Assembly (NCBI GenBank): GCA_001662425.1
Contig: BDDC01000011.1
Span: 1-64,000 of the forward strand
Direction of reading: 5' to 3'
Length of the DNA stretch: 64,000 bases
DNA from: Chlamydomonas sphaeroides
Taxonomy: Eukaryota; Chlorophyta; Chlorophyceae; Chlamydomonadales; Chlamydomonadaceae
Shown here piece after piece: positions 32,155 through 42,235 of the stretch (position 1 is the first letter of the stretch; every line of letters starts with the position of its first letter). The notes under the pieces were generated by a model. The model was not told where the DNA came from. It did no database searches and was given only the letters and a program-made list of their open reading frames with translations. A program made the position numbers and the translations under genes.

Positions 32155-35100
32155 ATGGCCGCCGCCCGGCCCCTCGTCTCCGTTATCAGCATTGAGAGTG
32201 GCGAGGCTGCGGAGCAGACGGCCCTCCCGGCCGTCTTCACCGCGCCTATCCGCCCTGATATCGTGCGGACCATCCACACCAACATGGCGAAGAACAAGCG
32301 CCAGGCGTACGCTGTGTTCAACAAGGCCGGCCACCAGACCGCTGCCGAGTCCTGGGGCACTGGTCGCGCCGTGTCGCGTATCCCCCGTGTGCCCGGTGGT
32401 GGTACCCACCGCGCCGGCCAGGGTGCCTTCGGCAACATGTGCCGTGGCGGTCGCATGTTCGCCCCCACCAAGGTGCGCCGCCGAACACGATTCCGAGTGA
32501 CGACAGGGTCTCGCGCGCCGAACGCGGTTCTTTTGGGCCTATATATCAACTTCCTACTGCTTATAGCGATTGCCTTGGGCAAGGGAGCCTGCGCTGCGGC
32601 GATCATGAAAGCGAAGCTCTTCCCCAACTGGATGGAGACTGTGCCCCGCGTGGACCGCGTGTGCATTTATGCTATGTGTGTTTAACGTCGGCACCAGCAT
32701 GTCGGTTCCCACTGACTGTCGCCATCGGTCGCTGCTCGTGCGTGGCGCACAGGTGTGGCGCCGCTGGCACCGCAAGATCAACGTCAACCAGAAGCGGTAC
32801 GCCGTGTGCTCCGCTCTGGCGGCGTCGGCCCTGCCCGCCCTGGTCATGGCCCGCGGCCACCGCATCGAGCAGGTGCGCGTCCCCCCTGCCTGCCTTCGCG
32901 GGGGTTTAATTTCTCGAGCACCAACAGGATGGCTGCCGAGCACCAACAGGAAGCTGCTTCTCAGGCAGGGCGGCGTGCTGCAGGGCTCCCGTACCGTGCG
33001 TCCCCTCGGCCCCCAAACCTGCCGTCCTCGCGTCCTCGCAGGTGCCCGAGGTGCCGCTGGTGCTGAGCGACGCGGTTGAGGGCGTGAAGAAGACCTCCAA
33101 GGCGCTGGAGATCCTCAAGAAGATCGGCGCCCTGCCCGACGTGGAGAAGTGCAAGGACAGCAAGGCCCTGCGCTCCGGCAAGGGTGAGTTGGCTAACAGC
33201 CCCGCGACGAATCCTGTCCCCTGCTTGCATGCTGTAACAGTCGTGACACGAGCAGCACACGTACCTTCCTTGGCGGCGGGCGAGGACTCGAGCTTGCGAG
33301 AGCTTGGCGCACGGACACTGGCGAGCGCTTGCGGCAGCGCAGCGTCCGGCGGGCTCGTTGCTTCGCGAGCGAGCAACTCGGGCGTCCAGCAGACCAGCAG
33401 CGACGCGGGAGCAGGAGCAGGAGCAAGGCGGCAGCGCCAATTGCTGGAGCGGCACGGCTTTCTGCCGTGGGCGCCTGCGCGTGGCTGCGCTGCTATTCAG
33501 CTCCAGCCGGGGCAGACAGCGCAGCCGGTCGGATCGGCGGCGGGTGGCATCCGCCGCTGCCGCTCCACGGCATCTCGTTTGCTGCGGCGTGCCGGCCGGC
33601 GCGCAAGTGGCGGCGGGGCCACGGCCTCCGCCGCTGCCTCTGCTTCTCTGCGGTGCTGGCGATGCCGTGTATGTCTGGGCCCCTGTGGCTGGCAGCCAGA
33701 TCGGCGGCCTGCACGAGCTTGCGCGCGGCCCACGCTGCGATGGTCTGCCGCCTCGGCGGCCTCCCAAACCAGCAGCCAGCTGTGGCACGGAGCACGGTGC
33801 CGCAGGCTCAGGCGGGCCGCTGTTGAGGCGTCACCGGCGGCGGTGGCGCGCCATTCTCAGCCGGCAGCCACCAGGCGCCGCAAGTCGCAGCCGGGCGCGC
33901 CTTGCTTCGGCGCCTCACGACAGCCGCGCCACGCGCCCAGCCGTCACGCCAGCGCCACTTGCCCCCAGCGCGCCTCCTGGCACCGTGCTCACTCTCCGCT
34001 CCTGGCACCGTGCTCCCCCGCAGGCAAGATGCGTAACCGGCGCTACGTGATGCGCCGCGGCCCGCTGGTCGTGTTCGCCAGCGACGAGGGCATCAGCAAG
34101 GCCTTCCGCAACCTGCCCGGCGTCGAGGTGCGTCCACAGGCTACCCACGTGCAGCGCAGCCCCGGGGTTCCCGTGCCTCGCTGCTGCCCTTACAGCACCG
34201 AGGGCGCCCTGCCAAGAGCTCCCTCACCTCGTTCGCTCACCTGCGCCGCCCTGATCCCCGTCCTCTCCTCCCCGCCCCGTACCGTCTCCAGGTGACCTCG
34301 GTGGACCGCCTGAACCTGCTGCAGCTGGCCCCCGGTGGCCACCTGGGCCGCTTCTGCATCTGGTCCAAGGCCGCCTTCGAGAAGCTGGACAAGATCTTCG
34401 GCACGGCCACCGTCGAGTCGGAGGTCAAGAAGGGCTACAAGGTGCGGGGCCGGGCTGTCGTGGGCTGCGGGATCGCGCACTGCTGAAGCACAGCTGCTGC
34501 CTTGTGTGCTTACGGCCGGCCTCGGAAGCAGTGTGGACCTGGGCGTGACTATGCCTAATGTTGCCGCGCCCTTGCCGCAGGTGCCCCGCTCGTGCATGAC
34601 CAACGGCGACCTGACCCGCCTCATCAACAGGTGGGGCCCATCGGCTTTCTTGTGCACCACGGGCCACGAGCGAGCTGGGGTCACGACGAACTTGCCGTCG
34701 AGTAGCTGCCTGCTCGGAGCTCCGTGTTGGCCAACTGACCGTCCCTCGCTTGTCCTCTTCGCGACCCGCGCCCACCGAACACAGCGATGAGATCCAGTCG
34801 GCCATCCGCCCCGCCAAGGCCGCGGGCCCCAAGCACGCACCGCTCAAGAAGAACCCCATGCGCAACCTGGGCGCCCTGCTCAAGCTCAACCCCTACGCCA
34901 AGGTGGGTGGGGACCTGGGCCCACGCCGGGGGTGCTGTAACTCTGTGCCCACTAGTGCCTTATGCCTCATGCACTGCCCTCGCTATCGCGTGGGGTCCTG
35001 GACTGGATCCGGTCTAACAGGGTCCCCCCGTCACGGCCTCAACTCGCCCACTCCCGCTCCCGCTCTCGCCGTGCTATGTTGTCAGGTCGCCCGCCGCATC

Positions 35101-35475
35101 GAAATCACGCGCTCGGCCAAGAAGGCCGCCGCGCGCGCCGAGAAGCTGGCCAAGATCGCCAAGGGCGTGCCCACGGGCGCCAAGAAGGACAAGAAGATCA
35201 AGGAGATCGGCAAGGGCTTCTACAAGCAGGTGGGGCCCCAGGAGCTGGCTGGCTTGATGGCGTTGTGTGTGTGTGTGTGTTGGGCTTGTTTGAAGGCCGT
35301 GCTCGCGTTGTCCGGTCCGCGGCCTCGATGACCACGTGCGTAGTTCAGCGTTGACCCTTCCCTCCTCTCGCCCTCATCAACACCGCAGATGCTGGTCGAC
35401 TCCGAGTACGCCGGCGAGGACTACGACCAGTTCACCCGCTGGATCACCGTGCAGAAGCAGCAGAAGGCCGTGTAA
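32155..35475 (+). CDS. RPL4: Cytosolic large-subunit ribosomal protein uL4 (L4/L1)
   Basis: Nine exons: 32155-32472, 32753-32872, 33042-33183, 34024-34127, 34292-34441, 34581-34630, 34785-34902, 35086-35229 and 35389-35475 (TAA). All junctions keep frame, giving 410 residues, close to the usual eukaryotic length. Family hallmarks in order: ARPLVSVISIE and VFTAPIRPDIV near the N-terminus, SWGTGRAVSRIPRVPGGG then HRAGQGAFGNMCRGGRMFAP (the loop lining the exit tunnel), WRRWHRKIN, YAVCSALAASALPALVMARG, and KMRNRRYVMRRGPLVV. The C-terminal third is the Lys-rich eukaryotic extension. The protein helps form the peptide exit tunnel of the 60S subunit. The third intron (33184-34023) is much longer than the others. 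A TGTAA signal follows at 35864. Confidence 0.98.
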
Positions 35476-35863
35476 GCGGACCCTGCTTGCTGCGACTGCG
35501 CGACTGTGTCTGTGGCCTGAGCGGACTGGGGGCGGCCCTGGCCGCGCTCTGCGCTGCCGCCGCCGCGTGATGCCGAGTGCTTATCGCCGCCGGGTTGTGG
35601 CCGGGTGGTGGGTGGGGCGAGGCGGCGCGTTGGGGGTGGCAAGGCGGCGTGGTTGGTGCCGGCGGCCGCCGCGACTGCGTGTGTGATGTCGGGTTGGGTT
35701 CGTGGTGGTGGCAGAAAGACACGCTGCTGTATGCTGCTGCGTGCGCCATCCGGCACGCGCCGCGGGCGAGGCGGTGCGGTTCGGGCGGCTGTGGGTCCGC
35801 TTGCGGGCCCTGCGCTGCCTGGCCCCCGGGCTAATCCTCTGCCGTTTGTTTTTTGCATTCAAG

Positions 35864-35868
35864 TGTAA
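35864..35868 (+). terminator. TGTAA polyadenylation signal of RPL4
   Basis: TGTAA occurs 389 bases after the RPL4 stop codon, just past a T-rich stretch (TTTGTTTTTTGC). Confidence 0.65.
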
Positions 35869-38089
35869 CGGACTTCGGCGGCGCGATGGCTGTACGGCAG
35901 GGACGGCAGTCATGTTTGTACTTGCCCGCGGCCAGGGGGCCAGCTTCCAGTGTACCGAGCGAGAGGGAATGGAGTTCCGTAGCGAGCGGCGTGTGTTTGG
36001 CGACCTGAGCTGTCACGGTGGGCTGGGTGCTGGGTGGCTACCTTGGGCTCGGCAGCACGTCCGGTAGATGCCAGTCTCAGGCCTCCTGACCAGTAGTCTC
36101 TCGCTAGGGCGCTCAGCCACGATCCGTGCCCATAGTTTGGGATGGGTAACACATGTGAGTTCTGGGGGGCCTACCTGTGCGAAACAATAAGCGAAGTCTA
36201 GGGGAGCTTCAAGTACCTGGCAGCCCTGCCTCGCGAACCAATGAGTGAAGTCAAAGAAGGGCTGGACGGGGGGGGGGGGCTCGTTGTGTCTGGTAGCAAC
36301 GGTTCTTTGTACCAGCCGGCAGATTAGGTTCTGAGCCTTGGCCATGTGTCGACAGCAGCCGCGGTCCTCAGCATCGACGCAGCTAGCTCGCTGCCAGCCC
36401 CTGGGTGCAGACCAGGAAGGTGCAGACGGGCAGGGGAGGCGGGGAAGGCGGGCCGCCACCCGTGCCAACGAAGCCATACAAGCCATGGGCGCTTCGCTGC
36501 CCGCCTCACGCCGCTCCCGGACGCCGCTGCCGCTGCGCCGGGCTGACCGGCTCGCAGGCTCGCGGTTCAGGGGTTTGGCTTCGTTGTTTTTTTACGACCG
36601 CACCCCTCGCCCTGCGGCCTGCTGCTGTCCCCACACGCACCTGGGGGGCAGGCGTGCCGCCCCCCCTTGGGCGGGCACATCAATGCGAGCGAGGTCGAGG
36701 CTTTTTTTGTTGGATTTTGTGGCAACGGCGCAGCCAATCAAACGCGATTACGCGAAGGCAACGGCCCGGTGTGCCCCGGGACAGGAGGTGTGCCCCGGGA
36801 CAGGAGGTGTGCCCCGGGACAGGAGGTGTGCCCCGGGACAGGAGGTGTTGCCCGGCGGCCGGGTAGCTGCCTGGCGCCCGCCCCAGGACAGGGGCAGCAG
36901 TGGGACGGCGGCCCAAGGCCGGCCCAAGCCTTCTCCTTGATACGTCGACAAGAAATTCATATGCTTTCACCATAGGTTGACGTGAGAGTTAGCTGACCAT
37001 GAGGGGCATGGCCGCATGTTGGCAGGGCGTTGCTGGAGGGCCGAGGGGCATTTTGGTGGGGCTGTCGCCTGAGCACGGGGCCGAAGCGCTACCGGTACTA
37101 GACTCGAGGCCGGCGGCTCGGGCCGGGACGGGCTGGGGCGGGTTCCATGTGCCCTTGCTGCAAGCGCCCTCTCCCGCAGCGACACATGACCTGCCGACTG
37201 GTGCAGCCCCAGGCGCCAACGCAGACCGCACGGAACGTGATAGAATGCGGCTTACAGCGCCTTTGGACACACGGGAAGTGGAGTCCTCCTGCTCCCCAAC
37301 GTGTGACCACTTGGAGCGAGTCACTCGCAGGTTGTCTCACCCTCTCGGGGCTGACCATCAAGCTCTCACACCTGCCCTGCTGATTGCAACAAGAACACCC
37401 GCTCGCGCTCCCACACACATACGAGCTCACAGGCACGATACCGGTAAATATCTGCACACAACCTTTTGCGCATGCCACGCAACCAGGCGACCAAACACCC
37501 ATACCACGCCTCACAGCCCCCACCGCCACCAGCGTCAAGCCTTACTAACATGGGGTCAGAGACGGAACACCGCCCCGGACCAGCCGGCACGCGCAATCAA
37601 TCATGCGGCTTCAAGCGGCCTCGCGGCCGGGGGTTCAGGGGCAGCAGTGGCGAGATACACCGCTCGCACGACCCAGGCCGCTCGCGGGGCCTCATTTGTA
37701 CGACGTATTTAGTAGGGAAGCTCACTACTGTCGAAGCTTACTGTACGCGACCCATGGTCCGGGCGCACTCTCCCCTCACGTCAGCGCCAGACCGCGCCAC
37801 TGCTGGTTTGGTTGGTTACGTCGTCACGTGGGATTGATAACCCAGGCTGCCGTCAAGTCAACAGTGCGGTCAGCTCTCCTCCTAGCCGGCCCATGACCCG
37901 CTTCGCAGCAGGCACGGCAGCACGGCGCCTCTGTGCCTCCAAATCGCGCCTGTCGGCGCCGAGTCACGTGCCTTCAAGTTTCTGTCATACGGGCGCGGCG
38001 CCGCGCCGTGCTCCAAGGCGCACAGCGCGCGCCGGCGCGTCCGCCGGCCCGCCTCTGGCAGGCCGGCGCGTGTTGCGTTGTGAGGGGGT
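35869..38089. other. Intergenic region between convergent genes
   Basis: RPL4 ends from the left and the minus-strand gene at 38090 ends from the right. No exon set was recognised. A minus-strand TGTAA (plus TTACA at 37252-37256) could end the 38090 gene, giving a 3' UTR of about 835 bases. A four-copy 19-mer lies at 36771-36846. Confidence 0.45.
36771..36846. repeat. Perfect tandem 19-mer x4
   Basis: Four identical, contiguous copies of GTGCCCCGGGACAGGAGGT. Each contains the palindrome CCCGGG. No gene overlaps it. Confidence 0.97.
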
Positions 38090-39951
38090 TTACTCCCAGT
38101 GCACGTTGCACGCGATGAGCGAGGCAAAGCCGTCCTCGAAGCGGCCCTTGGTTTTGAACAGGTGGCAGTAGCTGTCGGTCCTGAGGTGGGCGCCAACCGA
38201 AAGGCAGCAAAGGCACGGCCGTGTGGGTACGAGAATAGCACGAGCTGGGGGATTCTCCCTGATCCCGGGGTTGCGTCAGGCAATCCCGGCACCAGGAGGC
38301 GAAGTGGGACGCGGCGTAGGGCCGGCTGGGACCTAGAGAGCCCCAGTGCCTCTACCAAACTGCAGCCGACCCGGCCCGGACCTCGGCTCGGCCTCGCATT
38401 CGCTCCAGGCCGCGCAGGAACAACCTTCAACCATGAACCCAACAACCCCGAATCCCCAACTCCCGGCCGCACTTGTAGTAAAAGGCTCCGCAGGCGGCCC
38501 CCTTGTCGATGCAGGTCTTCTGGCATACCTCGGCGTTCTGCGGCAAGCGGCATCAGGCGGGAGTCAATGGGGCGGCAGTCCGAAGGGCGCAAGATCGAGC
38601 AAACCCCCAGCAACGCCAACCGATGCAACAATTGCGGCATGTGGCAATGCGGAATGGGCGCGGCCGATGCCATGCCCGTGGCATACGTTGCTCGGTTCTC
38701 GCCCCTCGCCGCTGGTCGCCAGCCCGCATCGTGGGTGCGGGTGTGGGCGTGGCCGGGGTGCTGCGTCTCCACCAGTACAGCGTCATTGCTGTCATGCCAG
38801 CAGTCAAACGGCTGACTGGACCGAGGCCTCACCTTAGCATGCGTCTGGCTGAAGGTGGTAGCGAGGTGGATGGTCTCGAGCACGGCGGCGCCGCGCACGA
38901 TGCTGCCGGGCTCCTGCGATTGGCAGATCGGGGAGCGGTTGGGGTTGGCGGTTGGCGGTTGGCAAGCGCTGGGTGGTTGGATGGCAGCGAGGTCGGGGCT
39001 GGACGCCGCCGGCAGAGCTCGGCGGAGTCGCGGCACTAGGGCCTTCATGACGCACCCCTGCTAAACGGGCAGTAGTCGCGCAACCATTGCGTGCCTGTGA
39101 GCTGGGGTGGTTGCCGCCGCAACTCACCTCGGCGCACTTGAGCTCGTACTCGGCCGGCGGCGCGGCCATGGGGCTGGGTGGCGGCGACTTCTTGTTGCGG
39201 CGAGTGCGCGGCGGCGAGCTCACGGCGTCGACGGGCAGCGGCGGCAGGGCGGGAGCGTCACGGCGCTGTGGGTTGGGGCATGCGGGTTGTGGGGCGGCTC
39301 AGGGTTAGTGATGGGCCACTTTTCTGGTCAAGGGGAGCGGGCGTGGTGGTTGGACGCCAGTGGCGTTGTCGAGGGCGGCCTCATCTCTGCAGGAGCGCGA
39401 TGACCGGCGCACGTGCACAGAGAAGAAAGCGGCTTACCCCAACGGCGCGAGGAGGAGGCGAGGATGTGCCGTACGCAGGGACAGGGGCAGCGCCGCTGTA
39501 GGCTGGCACTGGCGCGGGGCTGGGGGCGGCCTCCGGGGCGGGCTCGGGCTCCGGCGAGGGTGACGGCTCAGGCTCGGGCGTCGGCGTCGGCGAGCGTTTC
39601 CGCCGGCCACGACCCTCGTCTGCGCACAGACATAGGTGTTAGGGGCAGGGCGGCGAGTTCGGCGTCAGTCGCGACTGGATGGCGAGCGTGTGTCGAAGGG
39701 CTTGGTTCGGCTTGCGCGCAAGCTGAGTCACCTTGGCGCTGCAGATTTCTTGAGCGAGTGGCCTGCAATGAGGAAACAAGTTATGGGTTTGTGGGTCGTG
39801 CGGCGATTGAAGTCGAAGTCGCGGGCAATCGCCGCTTGTCGTGCACTCACTCACACCCCGTTTGGTCGCTCACCTCAGACGTTCCGATATGGGCCGCAAG
39901 CATCAAGGCAAGCAGCGCGACGGCCGTGAAGCCCGCGCGTGAGCACGCCAT
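38090..39951 (-). CDS. Secreted Pro-rich protein with one six-cysteine PAN/apple-like domain (short paralogue)
   Basis: Six exons in transcript order: 39951-39874, about 39614-39438, 39265-39128, 38913-38833, 38537-38473 and 38180-38090 (TAA), about 209 residues. The second exon's acceptor is the least certain. Exon 1 is a signal peptide (AVALLALMLAAHIGTSE). Next comes a repetitive Pro/Glu/Ser linker (SPTPTPEPEPSPSPEPEPAP) and a basic Pro-rich stretch (RTRRNKKSPPPSP). The C-terminal 85 residues form a Cys domain: YELKC, then VCQKTC, GAACGAFYYK, YCHLFKTKGRF and IACNVHWE. The Cys pattern C-x3-C-x6-C-x10-C-x18-C plus an earlier C fits a PAN/apple-like fold. It is the tandem paralogue of 42236-44751, with which it shares the pattern and the KxxGRF motif. 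A cell-wall or extracellular role is inferred only from the secretion signal and linker. Confidence 0.74.
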
Positions 39952-42235
39952 TGCGTCGGGCTCTGAAGGGTCGGCCGCGAGATGTTGCTTGTCGGGATCG
40001 TTTGATGTTTAAGCGTCGACTATTGCAGTCGAGCTAGATGTTATGGACTACTAAGCAGCGCAGCTCTCATTTTGCGGCCTCGGCTGTGTCGTACACCGGT
40101 CCTGGACGGCCGCGGGCCGTTGCCTGTGCCAGCTGTCGTGGGTCAGCCGCCGGGAAGCGACATACAGAACCCTCTGCACAACTAAAATATCTCTTTGCTA
40201 CGCCCGCTAATAACTGCAGTATTTATAGCGAAGTTGTGCTCACGGCATGACGCCTAGAGGCCGAAGGTCCGTAACCGCAGTTCGGGGCAGCGAGAACTCG
40301 CCAGCTCACGGCTTCCCACGACACCGCAACCTCAGGCCGAGTGCGAGCTCCAGTTTCGCTGCAACGAAGCTAGCCTGTCGCAGCGCGTATTGTGCGTAAC
40401 ACCTTTTGGGCTAAGCGTGCGTATGACTTGACGTTCCAACGGTACGGAGGAGCCGTGCCGTCCGGCGAGGCCCGGCGGGACTGAGCACTCCTGGACTCGG
40501 GGCCTTGTTACTCTAGTGCCAACTAGGTATCCGTACCCTACTCTAACACGACGTGCCACAGGCATTGGAATCCCGGTACCCGAAGGTGTGTGTGTCACAC
40601 AGGGCTGTCGGGTCCCCCTCCAAAGTCTGTCTGCTCTGCTTGTCTGACGTGTTCTCTTTGTCCTCCACACCGCTTTGTGGGCTTCACCCGCTGCATTGCC
40701 CACATGAGGCTGGGAGCCCAGCATGCTAGCAGCTGTGAGAGAGGACTGCGGAGACTGCGTACTGCCTCGCCCGCTACGATGACTGTCACTGGTGTGGGTC
40801 CAAAGAAAGCGAAAGCACGCGAAGGCAGCACGGTATCCGCCGCTTACGCGCCAAGATAACCGGCCCCTGGAAGCAATTGTTACCCGAGCGTAGCCGTCTT
40901 GGGAGTTGCGCTCGCCGGCCGGGTCCTGGAGCCCGCTCAGAGCCGTCGTGCTCTTTTCCGGATCCAGGGTTCTGCTCGGGTGTCATGACGCAACGTGTCA
41001 TTGGCACAGCACGGTCCGGAGTGCCGGCTGCCCGCCGGGCACTGCACTCTTAGGGGACACCTCCAGCCCCATGGCGCACCTCGGGCGCGACCCAGGTGCC
41101 AGGAATCCGGACAGCCGCTCGCAGCGCTAACGGATAGCTCTCCTGCCATCTCGAGCAGTACCTTTTCCGCACATCCGGCAATGATATGTATGAGCTGGTC
41201 TGGCAGCGTGCTGTACTCTGCCAATGGACGTACTGTGTCATGACACGGGGCCTTGTGTTCTTGTCCTAGCAGGAGGGTACAGGCGCTGCACGCTCGTGAC
41301 GTGGTAGGCGCCACCGCTGATGCGCTTCGGGCGAGCCTTGAGGTCAGCCGGATTTCGTGCTAGCCACTTGCGTGTTACACGAACGCCGGCGAGCGTCGGG
41401 ATCCGGCAAGGGTCAAACCGCAGCCAGCGGCGGGGCGCGTGGCTCAAACCCAGACAAAACAAACCAAGTCAAGAACCTGTACCTGCCATCCAGCAGCTAT
41501 CGTTGTCTGCGACACACCCACCACGCTGCCCTCGCCCGACTCTCGTCATCCCCACAAAGAGGCCCTATGGTGACGACCCGTCACACAGCTACGCTCACTA
41601 GCCAGCCGCCGGCCTGGCACAACAACAGCTAGGCATACGCTAAGGTCCAAGGTCTCCCCCGCTAGGGTCAGTCACGCTCGTGCTATAAAGGAAGAGGTGC
41701 TATAGGAAGAGGAAGCTAGAAAAAGGAAAAGGGCAAGAAAATCATGGACTGCAGCCGAAGCATGCGAGGCCTGCCCGACCGAGCGGCGTTGGCGGCCGTT
41801 CAGCTCCGGGACACTGTACACAGCCACATGGCCGTCATCTGCATGGCCACACATGTACAGGCGTTGTCGCACGCCCGCGCGCACACGGACGCTGTAAGCA
41901 GTCGCAACAACACGCACACGCAAACAGCTAAGCTCAGCACGCTATGTGGGTGTATAGATGACGGGGCGCAGGACGTCCTGAAACACGAGTCCGTTACGTA
42001 AGGGCGTCCAACACAACCTCCTGCCGTTGACAGCGGACTTGCGGCCGCTGCCAGTCGTCAGCTGGACCGCTACGCAGCGGGCGCCAAGCTCTGGTAAGAA
42101 TCAAAGCACACGCTGTCCGAAGTTTGCATTCCACGCGCTCGCAGCGGGCGCTGCAGCGATCTGCGGCGCCGCCTCAAACCGCCAGCGCAGTCCCAAAGGC
42201 AACTCTGGGCTGCGGCCTTGCGATCCGCGCGGGCC
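39952..42235. other. Intergenic region between the two apple-like paralogues
   Basis: It should contain the promoter of the 38090-39951 gene (right-hand flank of its start) and the 3' UTR of the 42236 gene. A minus-strand TGTAA (plus TTACA at 41375-41379) is a possible end for the latter. Short open frames here resemble no known family. Confidence 0.45.
40220..40227 (-). promoter_or_regulatory. Possible TATA box (TATAAATA) of the short apple-like gene
   Basis: Plus-strand TATTTATA reads TATAAATA on the minus strand, 269 bases upstream of the start codon at 39951, which leaves room for a 5' leader of about 240 bases. Confidence 0.35.

Noticed and set aside
36771..36846. CRISPR-like array
   Set aside because: The 19-mers are contiguous with no unique spacers, and the genome is eukaryotic; it is a minisatellite.
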